In this document: positions 1 through 11,879 of the stretch, piece by piece
How the letters are laid out: each line of letters begins with the position of its first letter
Numbering within the stretch: the first letter of the stretch is position 1
Assembly (NCBI GenBank): GCA_026419785.1
Contig: JAODTK010003699.1
Location: forward strand, 1-64,000
Reading direction: 5' to 3'
Source: Sclerodactyla briareus
Lineage: Eukaryota > Echinodermata > Holothuroidea > Dendrochirotida > Sclerodactylidae
Length of the DNA: 64,000 nucleotides
Program-made: the position numbers and the translations under genes
The notes under the pieces: generated by a model
Told to the model about the DNA's origin: nothing
The model's database searches: none
What the model saw: the letters and a program-made list of their open reading frames with translations, nothing else

Positions 1-507
1 CCCTTACGTACGATTATCTAACAACGATATGTCCCCCCTGTATTTGCTAACTACGGGGCACTTATCCAAATTGAACTCCCCATCCCCCTATTCATGCTCG
101 CGTTCTCCCGTTCACGGATATAACGAGGCATATCCTCTAATTGACATATTAACACTCCCAGTTGAAAACAATATATTCCATGTGAAACATGTAATTAACG
201 TTCGTTAGATATCGTACGTACACTTTAAGGTTGCACTCTCACGACATTGAATAACATAGGAAAAAGAAAAGAGTCATCATTAATATCCCATTTGTCTCCA
301 CACACCTAGGTGGGCAAATTTGTACCGCACATGAACGTTGGTATCGCGCTGAACAAGATTCTTGGATTTGCCCTTCATCCGACAGTAGTGACCTTATTCA
401 ACACTAGGTTGCATTCACTCCATGTGTCATCCATTACCTAATTTGAACCTGAAATCCTTATTGCCGTTTAATTTGTTTGCTGACAAAGACATACTTGCGT
501 CCGGATG

Positions 508-605
508 TCACACACCACCACAAACACACATACACACGCACACCCCACACGCATGGCGCCCCATACACACCACCACACGCATACAGTCATGAATATAACA
601 CACAC
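508..605. repeat. Impure CA microsatellite
   Basis: Run of CACACA with interruptions. It includes the motif catggcgcccca, which also lies inside the second CA block at about 2314, so the two blocks may be related and not independent expansions. Confidence 0.85.
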
Positions 606-1855
606 GATGAAACGAATTCATTCTCGCATGGAATGAATAATTGTAATAAATCAACTCTACACTGACTCATTGTGCCAAGAAATGACAGAGGTTAATCTAT
701 CAGACGAAGCGAAGGAGGCGTCATCAATGAATCCAGCCTGCGTATCCCTCTCAGATTATCAGACTGTCCGAGCATAGATAGTCGACCGTTGTCCCACCAC
801 TATCATCCCGATTGCAACAGCTCAAATCGTTCAATACCAACCCCATGAGTAGAATTTCAGTGCAAAATGCTCGGTACTGAACTTTATTTTCCACTCATAT
901 ATTCTTCATACTCATGCCTGAACCTATCGCGAAACCTGAAACATATTAATATATACATAACATATAACATGAGATGGCTGGAACTAATTGCGTATGCTTT
1001 TGTACATGATTGTGAACTCTTTTCTGAGGGTTCGTTAGTTATCAGTCCACCGCATCCATACCCATACGCAGCACGAACACCGCACACCTCCTCAGTTGTA
1101 CAGAACCCTCCCGCCCTCTGTGGAGGAATCGGAGTTCGCGCTTTACCGAACTGCCAATTCTGTTAGTTGACGCTTAGGAATAATAACGGGAAAATCCACC
1201 TGGAGTCCATCCTTTCGAGATGTCCATAGATGAACGATTCTTTTGACATCTTCCTGTTTCTAAGACAACTCAACTTGTCCATAGCCATAGCACTGAACTT
1301 AATTTTTTTAAAAACGAATAAAATCCAAAATCGAACTTGTTCCACTCATGCGTAGAACATTAGTGGGAAGTACAGCGAATTGCTGACTCGTATCATGTAT
1401 TCTGATATAATGGTGTAAGCAAGGAACCTTGACGATTCGTATTAATCCCATCTGCCATGGCGAACCTGTCGTTCCGCAGACTCATAATTTGTTTTGTCAT
1501 GGTACTTAGGCAATAAAGAGAGAAGAGCCGAATGGACTATATGTGGGAGACTGATACGTACCATCCTCCTCCGACAACAGACTGGGCATGGTCTGAATCA
1601 AGTTAAATGGCAAAGCTTTAAGAGGGGTTTTGTTTCGACCCTGCCATTGTTACGTGCAATATGGATGTAGTACTTCCAAACCCCCCTCGCACTTGAACAG
1701 CACATTGTATAAAAAGCCCAAGTTGGAATAAATCGAAGTTTGTGAAATTTTGCGTGCCGGAGTGAACCTGTTAACACCGAACAAGGCAACGGCATAAAAT
1801 ATACCATTAACTGAACGGAATCAGAGAAAAAAACACATGAGTCCCAATACAATGT

Positions 1856-1905
1856 GAATATAATAGATATAATCTATTATATATATATATTATTATATAT
1901 AGATA

Positions 1906-1975
<70 letters not shown>

Positions 1976-1987
1976 TATATATATATA
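1856..1987. repeat. AT microsatellite
   Basis: About 130 bp of nearly pure (TA)n with a few single-base breaks. It lies inside sequence absent from units 2 and 3. Confidence 0.95.
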
Positions 1988-2254
1988 AACAATTAAAAAT
2001 ATATTGGGGTGGGAGAGTTGAGTGTTTTCATAGTGGCTTCCATTCGACAGTTCTGACAGATATGATATGAGAGTATATATACTCAAGAGTGCCGCGCTTA
2101 CGAACAAAAAGAGGGTTTATTAGGTACTGAGGATGTTGAATACATGGTCGTAATCAGATTGGATCAACCCCTTTTTTTTCATGCTACGAAAAGTGCAATG
2201 TATGCTCATGTCTCTTTGACTCAATATCATTGTTGGACACGCGTGCAAGGAAGT

Positions 2255-2472
2255 ACACACATACACCACACCACACACCACACCCACACACACACCCACA
2301 CCGCACACACACACATGGCGCCCCACACACACACACGCCCCTACACCACACCTATTACACACCCATGCACCACGCCCCCCCGTACAACCCACCTCCGCAC
2401 ACACACACACACACCACACACACACACACGCACACACGACATACACACACCCCAATATACACACACACGGTG
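2255..2472. repeat. Long impure CA microsatellite
   Basis: About 215 bp of CA/CACC-rich simple repeat, with motif catggcgcccca near its middle. Long open frames on both strands here are products of the repeat. Confidence 0.95.
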
Positions 2473-2565
2473 TTCTGTAAGATTACACGTGTGTACCGGT
2501 TGTGTGAAAATCACGAATTGTGCAGAATATACACGGAGATTGTGTAATTTCTTACACCAAGCCGG

Positions 2566-3800
2566 GATAGGTGTGGCTAGTTTACACAACGTTTTCGCAG
2601 AGTGAAAGTTCGCGACCGCACCTCGCCTGATAGTTCTCTATTAATATGGTCAGTAAGCATGTCACAGTGTTTTTTTCGCATCCGTAGCGGCAATTCCAGG
2701 TTACCCGAGATATGATAGCCCCGCGCAACATTAGCAACAGCTCTGGATGAAAGATTGAAATCTACTGTTGAATGGGATGAAAGGAATGTGAGGTCATTGA
2801 ATTATTGCATCTACTTCGCTGCGAAAACAATTGAAAATTACCCCTTTGTTTTGAGACAATCCAGCCGATATAAAGTGAGAGATTTGAAAGCCTGAAAGCT
2901 AATATCGTTGTAATTTAATGAAGGCAGATAAAAAAAAAAACATCGGATTTCTACCCCCACTCCTCAGAAAAAAAAAAGATACTGTCTAAGCCATGGATCT
3001 GGAGGTTTCACTGGGTAAGATTAAATTGTCACCCTCGAGAGATACATGTTAATTTCGTGTTAGAGTGACCCACATTCTTTGGCTGGCCGCTCCATTCAGA
3101 CAGGCCGCTTCGAACTGCGGATTGTTAACACTGAACTGTTTCTGGAGCGGAAGGCTCGCGCCAGAAGTAGGTTTTTTACATATAGACCCTTTGAAATGAT
3201 CATTTGTCGTTTATTTTCGTCTTACATATTTTCTTTTTCCTGATTAACTTCATCATTAAAATATTCATCTTAGTAAAGAGTACTCATTGATCTTCCTCGT
3301 GTCAGATTAGTGACCATGATTGTAACATTGCGAGCCGCCTAGCTATTTCAGACGCTGTTCGGCGAACAACGCAACTCACTTAAACTATCCTGTTCGTTCC
3401 GGTACCTCGTTTTTGGTGGTATTTGAGGGCTTGCTGTTGTCGAATGAGCTCAAACTTTCAGCTGGTAAGTACCAGGACGAGTCTACTTGTATCAATTATA
3501 GCGGGTCGTTAAGTCGAGTCTACAGGGGGGATTCGCGTTCCGCTTTCCGTAGCCAGCCACGATGTTCGTGTTATATCTGTGTTTGTACCAACTGGCGCTT
3601 CGGACTTGGATGAAGCATTTTGTTGAAGTGCATTCGCTTTGCCAATCACTGTTTTGGTCATCGATCCGATCATACTAAATATTCTGAATATAACCTCGCC
3701 GTGTTTTTGGTTCTACACAAGCCACGGGAGTCGGGAAGCTACCCTTAGGCCGACAACTCCAATATGCCGCAGGCCGGCCATGTGGGTTATAACTTTGATG
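2566..3800. other. Conserved intronic part of the array unit
   Basis: Matches 39060-40250 and 58460-59610 with many small indels. In the gene model it lies between the alpha-C exon and the alpha-E exon (the latter outside the window for this copy). Short minus-strand runs, for example near 2640-2720 and 3610-3800, are conserved between units. I could not assign them to a protein family, and some may be further kinase or linker exons. Confidence 0.5.
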
Positions 3801-3809
3801 CGGAACAGT

Positions 3810-5284
3810 CCGGGTGATTCTTCAGAAGAAGCGATTCTCTATTTCCGTAAAGTAACGAATTTAGAAATCGGCCGATGTTTTATTTCATAAATGAATATGC
3901 ATGATGTATTCTTACTACAGTCGCTTAGATAGTGTTCTCGCTAGTTGCGATGTAGATGCAGTGTCCAGGTAAATGGCTATTGTTAGTTGAATACTTGCAA
4001 ACATCAGTGCGTAGGCTTTACGCAATTTTATCACGTGACACTTACTCATGTAAAGTATTAAGTATGATAGTAATGCTGACACCGTACGCTCATGTTGTAT
4101 TACGTACTCACGTATGCTCCTCATAACAATAACAAAAATACCAGTAGGTATGTAATAGTATAATCGCTTACACTAACATAACACGGGACTTGATACTGTA
4201 CTAAGTTCGTTCAGACATGAAAAGTATGTGGTATTTGCTTTCAAACGTAATTATCACGTTATCGTACTGTCATAAATAAGCAACCACGTGCGTACGTAAA
4301 CAATATTTTTTATCTCATACCGGTAGAACGTATACGCACCAATGTTGTCTGTGTTTTTAGCTGTGTACAAAACGCGAATATTAACCAATTATGTATGCGA
4401 TAAACGAGACGATAATTCCCCGTACGTGCGACATACGTTTTACGTACGTACGCTATAACCCCTACGCGCGTAGGCGAGTGTGTTGCTTAGATTTCCGTAC
4501 TTTTCCAACAGTACGACGCGGACGTTTGTTAGCGTACGTAATATTCCGTACGGACGTATTGGCCTGGGTATGGTATATTAATAATCCGTACAGGTACTGG
4601 GTTCTATAAAATACTACGTACGTCCTAATATCGATATACGTAATTTCGATATGAACGTTGTGGGGCGGTTTGAAGTAGGGCCGTTTATTGGTAATTACTT
4701 TTCCATGAGTAAGTGAAATTTTATGCGCGCATATATGCTGTGACGATTTACGTCTGTATAATCAACGTATGCTACGTTACGTTGGGCTAACGTTACTAAA
4801 TAGTGATAACTACACCTAGCAAATAGGATTGCCTACATATTGCGATATTGAACGAGACCAGAACTTGCAATTCTGTACAATTTTCTTTCAGAGGCTTCTT
4901 ATTCTACACGACTTCACACGTTTGAACACACTGTTATTCCGGACACAATCCTCTATAAGACACAACTGTGCTGGTTCTACTATTTGAATCACATCGTTTG
5001 AGATGACCACAATCTTTGAATATTTCAAACAACGGCGTGGTGACTCTCAAATAGGACAAGGCTTTTTCGTGGATATGGATCGCCATCTCACGACTATGAC
5101 TTTCTACGATTATACGACGCACCACGGAATAGTGAAGAATGTTTGAAAATCCACTAATTGGCATTACACACAAAGGCCGAATGGAATTCTGGGTAATATC
5201 GATAAAATGCTAGCACCCACATGCCCCAAGTACTTCGTTAAAGTACCGAATATTCGTTCTTAGTTCTGAACGAAATCACCCGGG
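3810..5284. mobile_element. DNA-transposon-like element with about 50-bp imperfect terminal inverted repeats
   Basis: This 1.47-kb segment is absent at the matching sites 40250 and 59610. It begins ccgggtgattcttcagaa and ends ttctgaacgaaatcacccgg. The inverted match continues inward for about 50 bp with gaps, to taaagtaacgaa on the left against ttcgttaaagta on the right. That is the structure of a non-autonomous class II element. The interior has no transposase-like frame. It does have a dense cluster of palindromic ACGTACG/GTACG motifs (about 4090-4640). Target-site duplication is unclear: gatgc and gcgat lie next to the two ends, but not as a clean repeat. The terminal bases near CAGT leave a hAT relationship possible but unproven. 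Confidence 0.7.
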
Positions 5285-5630
5285 CTAGCGCGATAATGCC
5301 ATCGTAATATAAACTGGATATCGTGGGCATCCGCCGCGTATTTACCCCTCAACAATCGACGAACAACTCTTATATAGGTAGAAATGCTATGAGAATTCAC
5401 GTCGCATTACCTGCCAATCTTATCATTCCCGTTCTTGACATATAACTCCTAGCTATAAACATGACCAATGTTGGAGATATAATCTTCGTTCGTCTATCAG
5501 TGCCTGTCACCGTGTTTACACTTTACGGGTATCGAGTTGCTATTTACTGCTTTGCTCCGCGTTTTGTCGGTATCCTGGCATTGAGTGGGTTGGCCTCACC
5601 TCTTCAAAAGTTTGGCAACTACCTAGAGTA
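5285..5630. other. Conserved unit sequence with a small private insertion
   Basis: 5290-5387 and 5577-5629 match 40250-40395 and 59610-59750. About 190 bp between them (5388-5577) is missing from the other units. In units 2 and 3 the matching minus strand carries a conserved run (40116-40304 and 59485-59670, motif RYPV) of unknown identity. No gene can be called here. Confidence 0.5.
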
Positions 5631-5769
5631 CCCCTGCAGTGCTTCATACTCGCGATGGATGATTCCGATTGTGGGAACAGATCTAAGCTAACACTAAAGA
5701 GTGGATTTTGACGAGTGAATGGGTTACTTCGTCTTTGTATTGCATTATACAACCTTTGCGTTCAGTGGT

Positions 5770-6530
5770 TCGCTGTTTACAATGGTTCAACCTTTGACCC
5801 TCTATTGACGCCTCATGAAACTTGGAATTGGATCAAACCTAAAACAATAGGGAATATCCTCTCTATATGTCCAGCCCCATACCAAGTATACCTTGCTGTT
5901 ACTTTGCATTGTAGTTTGAGATTTAGTTTCAGAGTTAGACATCAGATGACCTGGGACCAGATCAAAACAATAGGCTATCAACTCCATTTGAGCCAACGCC
6001 ACAGACCAGCATGGACCATTTTCATTTTTTGTTCACTAGTTGTTCCATGTTCGCACCGTTCGCATTCTTTGACCTCTGTTGACTTCAGTGACCTTGTACC
6101 TGACTCTGGAAAAAACCGACTAATGCCTCCATATAGCCAATCTCATACTAACGGTACCCTTCTAACATCGGGTTCGTGTTCACTCAGTTTTCATATTTGG
6201 GAGGTTTCGGGCTTTGTTTCTCTGTTGATTTCAAATGACCTGTATCGACCCCAAACCCTAGGAATAGTCTACTCCATATGGCCAAGGTACACACAAAAGT
6301 TTGTTGTAAGTGCACCTTTACTTGCACTACTTATTGTGTTCACAATGATTTTTACTTCTGTTCACCTCAGATTGGAACCTTGCAATCAGATTGGGAAAGC
6401 CATGGATCATTTACCTCACTCACACGCACCAAACGCACACAATACAAGTGACGCCATGCTCAACACAGGTGGTTCGATTTCAATGGTTTCAGGTTCTCAG
6501 CCATTGACCTCTGTCCCCTTTGGCGGGCAC
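5770..6530 (+). repeat. Degenerate tandem repeat, period about 140 bp, with TGACCT motifs
   Basis: A landmark of the type aaaacaataggg followed by ctccatatggccaa recurs at about 5842, 5963, 6113 and 6252. TGACCT or TTGACC half-site-like motifs recur between the landmarks (5790, 5947, 6070, 6090, 6236, 6508). The longest open frame in the window (275 codons, 5715-6542) is read through these units, does not resemble a protein I know, and shows repeated words, so I treat it as a chance frame of a repeat. Similar TGACCT-rich dispersed repeats are, as I recall, common in marine invertebrates. Confidence 0.55.
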
Positions 6531-7786
6531 CCAGAACAATAGTATCATCTATGTCATATTTCTATCCCACACCTACCGGTTATGACTCGTCCACCTTTGC
6601 TGCACGTTATTGTGGTTTACAAAACTTAGACACTACACCACAGGCCCCTGTCCCTATACCATACACCCGCTGTCTCACATGAGATGCCAATTTCGCATTT
6701 AGCAGCTATATAGTTGAGTGTCACTATCTGTCGCCGTTTTTGAATTGGTGACAAAAAATTCATTCCCCTCTGCCAAGCCACCAGGGGGGAAGACACACAT
6801 TTCATAAACTACTTTGTCTGACCAGACCAGAGAATACAAGGCAAAGTATTTAATGGACATCCATGACAGACCATTGGCAAGGAATCACTATGCATTGGGT
6901 GTGTCCTTGTGCATTTCGTTTATATCTCTTATTTGTACTAAGGATGGTCCTCTACATACATACACGTGTATTCATATTCCTCACCAGATGATTTCTTATG
7001 TCCGCGGCTGCAGTAAGAAGTTAGACGTTATAGATGTTTGGAATGTTTTCAAAATATGTTTTTATAGATTGTGCAAAGTTGAAATGAGAAGCATGTTTTT
7101 TAAAGATAACATACTGAATTACTGTGCATGGCTGCATGCATGAAGACTAATGTTGTAGCCTACAAAACAACAAATCTGATGAATCCTTATATGCTACTGA
7201 GTACAATGGTCATGTAGCAGAGGGGTTTTCAGCACAAAGTAGTTTAAGTAAAGGAATCCTCCATGTCATTTTATGATGAACCGCATATGTGTCAATGTTG
7301 AGTTACTCTATCATAGGGCCTATTGAAGGAACTGAGACATTATGGAGGAAAGAATTGGGTATGGGGAGAATAAGCAGTTGAATTGGAAATTTAACTGGTG
7401 ATGCAACCGCCTGTGTGGTGCTCATTGTTTGAGAGTGGTGTTTGACACAAGTCGAGAAGAATAGTAAAGTAACAGTATCAAGCACTGTAGCCCAAAACGA
7501 AAATGTACCCAAAAAGTGTACGAGACATGCATGAGGGGTATTACAGTTTGATCAGTAGTGATATAACTGTAATGTGATTGTTTTGATGAAGTCATTTTTT
7601 GTACACTATTTATGAAGTTCCAATATCCCTATTTGAGAGGTTGGGTTGAGGCTGGGATGGGACCTTGAGGAGTGGGGGGGGTGGGGTATCAGCAACAAAT
7701 ATAACAAAATAATAGACCGAATACTAATATAAGCAAGAGATTTCATCGCTCGCAACGATCAAGCCAAAGCCTAGCATCAATCTTAT

Positions 7787-7938
<152 letters not shown>

Positions 7939-7960
7939 CCTTCCTCAACACTGACACCAT

Positions 7961-7981
7961 GAAGTTCCTCGCTCTCCTAGT
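7961..7981 (+). other. Signal-peptide-like start followed by a donor-like GTAAC
   Basis: In a favourable start context (gacacc before ATG) the frame reads MKFLALL, then meets cta|gtaaca, and the open frame ends soon after. It could be a very short first coding exon of a secreted protein, or chance. No downstream exon is visible on the plus strand. Confidence 0.15.
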
Positions 7982-8945
7982 AACACTAACATCAGGCCTA
8001 CACTACAGGCATGAATAGCCTAGTGCTGAGGCTTATTTTTACTAAGTATGACAGTCACGCTAACAGTACCTCTAGAAGCTCCATGTTTAACGAGGACTCT
8101 TAACTTTTATGAGTTAGGATTTATGACTCATGTACACTTATCACGAGTGTTTAGTGGTGACAAGGACTAACCTAAGAGGGATCCGAAGAGAAAAAGAGAA
8201 TAGGAAATAATAATGTATACCCATGTGATTACTGATCTATGAAGATCGGGTTTAGGGATTAAGGCAAGGAGCTAGGGGTGGGGTTGATCAATCCCAATGA
8301 CAAGAAAGTATCTTTAAATCTTATCGATCCCAACAACTAAACCTACAGAACAACCCTCACTAACTCTAATCCCACCCCTAATTACTAACACTAATCTCAT
8401 ACAACCAGGACATGGCTATACAGTCTCCACATCATCCGAAATTTTACGATAACGGTAGCGGTAGCACTGTCACGCATGTTTTTCTTGTCAAATTTTAGGT
8501 TCTGTACAATCCGCTAATGCCCTTTTTAGCTACTTCTCAACAGCACCGGAATTGCCTTGTCTCGACCTAGTGCACTAACGTTAGGCCTACACTACAGCCA
8601 CGGGCCTTACTATGCGAGTAATCTAGGTTCAGAAGGCTGAGGCGCCGTTTACTGAGAAAGTAAAACTAGGCCTTCATCATGTACGATCAACTTGTACACA
8701 GTAACAAAACGATACTAGCCTAGGCTGGTGGTATTAACAACAGTAACACTGGGTAGAACTAGACGTAGAAGAACAAAGTTAAATACAAGCGGAGGGCCTC
8801 CATTGGCGGAATAACGTTGATAGGACTAAAGACCTTACGGTTTACGACTACAGTAAAACACCGAGTGTCATTGGGTGGACTAAGGGTTAACCTATGAGAG
8901 AGGATCAAAGGATGAAGAATAACGTTACACTTAGTTCTACGAGTA
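7980..8945 (+). repeat. Two related copies of a TAGGCCTAC-type repeat
   Basis: Segment 7980-8235 (aggcctacactacagg, then gtgctgaggct, then gaggg-atccgaag) resembles 8566-8945 (aggcctacactacagcc, then gaaggctgaggc, then gagaggatcaaaggatga) in the same order. This looks like a diverged tandem pair with about 600-700 bp spacing. The 8236-8565 interval shows no feature. Confidence 0.5.
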
Positions 8946-9494
8946 CTAAGATATTAGAAATTTCCAGTATTTATTCGGCCTACCTACATGAATTCAAGCA
9001 ACTTCACTAAGCTGACAATTTTTCAAGTGGCAAAAAATGGAGTGGCAGTAACTTATTGTCCTGTATTTTCCAATAATAACAGATTGTAAGACATTTGAGA
9101 GTGAATAGAGATATGTTCTCCATGCATAAACACTGACCATAAGAACCGTAGATTGGAGAGAACAGTCACGGGATATGAATGAATATAGCTATGTAAAGAC
9201 TGCCAGGTTAATAGCGCTCTTCTCATTTCTGAGGGGAATATATAGGCCAAATTTAGCTGTAAATATTCGTCAACAGAATACGACACTGTCACTTCATCCA
9301 TGGTAACGAAAAAAGCACGATAATCGTACCTGTAAAAAAATCTCTGCGCAACGTCGCTGCCGTTGAAATTTTGCAAAATCTTCACCTATTATTGCGAGAA
9401 AAGACTACACACAGAGCACAAGACTACACAGATCTTAGACCGACTCTATGAAGCGATTGTCCTCGCTCGCAAAATGACAGTAATCACCTAAGAC

Positions 9495-9677
9495 TTGAAG
9501 AATTGACGCAGGGCATAGGCGTTGTGGTGTAATTTCTCGCCCCGCGCTAGTCAAACCAATGAACTGCATCTACAGGACGTATTTTTGGGGCAACTTATAG
9601 CGTTTCTTTTCTCATGAAAAAAAATTTTTGGAACAATTCAAATCCATCCTCTCGAGTATATGACACACAGTATGGAC
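9495..9677 (-). pseudogene. Alpha-C/beta-4-like kinase exon, copy 1, both splice sites lost
   Basis: Homologous to the kinase exon at 40429-40617 and 59800-59979. In those copies the exon is entered through a pyrimidine tract plus ccag and left at GCAG|GTCGG or CAAG|GTTCGG. Here the acceptor reads catccccg (no AG) and the donor reads AAG|TCTTAG (no GT). The reading frame is also interrupted. If this is not sequencing error, the copy cannot be spliced normally, which marks this gene copy as damaged. Confidence 0.4.
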
Positions 9678-10539
9678 GGGGATGTAGAACAGTCAGGGAA
9701 GAGATGTAACCCGGTGTGCGGCAATATCTAACCCCGAATGCATTTCAACTAATATAACCTACTATTCTTCTGAATTGTAATTCACATGATTAAATGTTCG
9801 TGTAGCTGAGCATCTCTAGTTCATAACGAACTTCTCTCTAGGTAGCGATAAGGTGTATGTTAGCGTTCATTCAGGCTGAAGTCGTTCCCGTTTCTATAGC
9901 AATCAATTCGAGAAGGTATTCCCCCAGATTGAAATGCTGTAAATATACTCCAATCAATCCATATTCTCCCCTTCCCATGATTTTAATTACCATCAAGAGT
10001 GGACACTCGCGGATGTACATTAAAGTGTTTTAAGACTTGTTCTTTCACAATATATAGTAATCATCCCCTTCACCTGTTTTCTTTAGATTGCGTTCCGTCT
10101 GCCATTTTTCGTTCCTTTCCTACTCGGTATACAACACATTTACGTGTCGTCCGAGTCGTCCCGTCGATCGGCTTTCACTTCTTAATTCACACAGTACGCT
10201 CTATTAATCTCATCTCAGCAATCGTGAGAATAACTCGAATGAACCAAACCAAGTTACTAGCTTGCAATTAATTATTTCCGAGATACTTAATTTAGCCAAT
10301 CGAGGCCGTTGAGTAGATATTTTAATCATTTAAAAAAAAGACAACGGATGGATCACATTAGCTATGCCCAACAGGACCAGGGGTACTAGAACAGTTTTTC
10401 TGGATCAGACACGTGTTGTTCCTGCAGGCAAGAAAACTTAGGGAATTTTGTATTTTTTTAAATGGACCAAATACGGTTACTTGTTCGCGTGCCTATAGAT
10501 CACCTAGTTGGTCACTTCACCATACTAATACTATATTGA

Positions 10540-10800
10540 CTTCATTCAACCAACGTCCATGGCTTCAAGGATCTTAAAATGCGTCACAAAACTGATATTC
10601 CCAATATTTCGATATTGATATTTCCGGGTAGCTTTACTTATTGCGTGAGTTTGTTTAAGGATATCTTTCAGCAGTTTCTTCAATGGGTCCAATATGCTAT
10701 GAACAGCGTTTGTAAATGGTGGTCGTGAATAATATTCGAGTAAACGCAATACAAGTTGGTCCACGGATCACCCGGCGGAGACCATAGTATGCCTAATTGA
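10540..10800 (-). other. Conserved minus-strand block before the kinase exons
   Basis: Matches 41470-41720, 42530-42790 and 61020-61200. Readable minus-strand words such as SRPPFT and HSILDP recur in at least two copies (10.6 and 61.1 kb). A pyrimidine tract with AG (ttttttcgtcag at about 10858 on the minus strand) lies just upstream. It may be a membrane-proximal exon, but I see no convincing transmembrane segment and make no functional call. Confidence 0.25.
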
Positions 10801-10993
10801 CCCAAACTAATTACACTGCACTAACAGACTAGCATGAAATACATGACCCCCTGACGAAAAAATGGGAAAGAAAGACGAACACAGCGGCACAGGGAATCGA
10901 CTGAACCCATGCACCACGTCCGAAATGTAATTCTTTCCCACGATACCAATCGTTGAACTGATTTCCTTCCTCCTTCTTCGAAATATGTCTTAC

Positions 10994-11147
10994 CTGTAGA
11001 GTCACCGCGAATGTCCAATGCTAATTTCAACGAGTAACTCAGTGGATATACAATGTACTGACATGGACTTGTGATATACAGTACGCTGTAAGAGACCCCC
11101 CTCACTTGAACCCCGTAGTCAAAATCAGAGGAAGAAGCGAGCCCCAA
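10994..11147 (-). CDS. Candidate ectodomain exon of RTK-like gene, copy 1
   Basis: A minus-strand frame with motifs DFDYGVQVRGVS and LDIRGDSTG ends at a strong donor, CTACAG|GTAAGA. The copies at 42964 and 41909 keep CTACAG|GTGAC. A pyrimidine-rich stretch and an AG precede the exon. In the gene model it comes after the LINE-filled intron and before the kinase exons. The family of the encoded domain is not recognisable; an Ig- or fibronectin-like beta domain is possible. Conservation in three copies plus the donor is the support. Confidence 0.35.
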
Positions 11148-11249
11148 TGATAGAGGGAGGGGGTAGGAATGAATAAGTGCATTGACTGCACTTTAATTAA
11201 AAATAATCAAACTTATCAGATGGAACAGTTAATGTCATTGGTGATACCT

Positions 11250-11875
11250 GTATAGTCGTGTAGACAGACGTTTATTATCATATGGCACCAATAGACAATG
11301 CAAATGACATTTGACATATTTGGTCGAGCAGATAGAACAAAGAATAACAAACTTACATACATATGAGTAACAGCGTGCGAGCAATTGGCAAAACATCAAA
11401 TACCTGCCATTTAAATACCACGGCATGTGAGGAAGACGCTATTCGCCGTTCTATATGTTTTAGCTCGGATAGACTGTATGTGCCTTACTGATGCAGCATT
11501 TCAAATCAAACTAAAAGCCGCTTGGTGCCTGGGTCATCGGCAATACACTTGAGCCCTTTCTCCGTCCTGCTTATTAGAAGGGAGTCCAGGTCTGAAAGGG
11601 ATCACACCATATCCAGCATGCGGACAATTCCGTGCTAGCCTAGGCGGGACTGATTTGGAGGAGACTGTTTTTGTCCTCGTCTGTCGCGCTGTTATACCAG
11701 ACAGAGCCCCGTGAATGAGAGAGTTAGGATGCTCCCTCGGTCACTGTCCATTAAACTTCAACAAACAATCCTGGCACCATTAAAAGATTTTGTCGCCCAA
11801 AGAGCATAGTCTCGGCTTAGGAGGGAGGAGAAGAGGAAGGCCTGTCTGACGAGGTTCCAACCTGCAGTGTGCTAT
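11250..11875 (-). mobile_element. LINE 2 C-terminal tail, copy A (degraded)
   Basis: Homologous to the better-preserved copy at 43190-43795. The expected words for a non-LTR retrotransposon C terminus (a WYN-type segment, a DPSH-type segment, then a PTAVRMLN-like end) are only partly legible here because of frameshifts. It is 5'-truncated, directly next to the 3' end of LINE 1, and in the same minus orientation. Poly(A)-signal-like sequence lies near 11265. Confidence 0.55.
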
Positions 11876-11879
11876 TTCA

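Larger units (their letters stand above)
165..2565. other. Unit-1 insertion with CA and AT microsatellites
   Basis: Units 2 and 3 have only about 200 bp between the flanking anchors, so about 2.4 kb is extra here and a short piece is missing. Contents are CA-rich blocks at about 508-605 and 2255-2472 and an AT microsatellite at 1856-1987. The rest (620-1855) shows no feature I recognise. The open frames over the CA blocks are His/Thr- or Cys/Val-rich repeat translations and not genes. No terminal repeats were found at the insertion edges. Confidence 0.6.

Noticed and set aside
2144-2605. 153-codon and related frames over the CA block
   Set aside because: His/Thr/Pro-rich or Cys/Val-rich translations of a CA microsatellite.
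5715-6542. 275-codon plus-strand open frame as a gene
   Set aside because: It runs through a degenerate 140-bp repeat, lies in an insertion private to one unit, and has no recognisable domain.
9053-9385. 110-codon minus-strand frame in the 3.8-kb insertion
   Set aside because: No homologous copy in the window, no motif, no splice context; could be chance.
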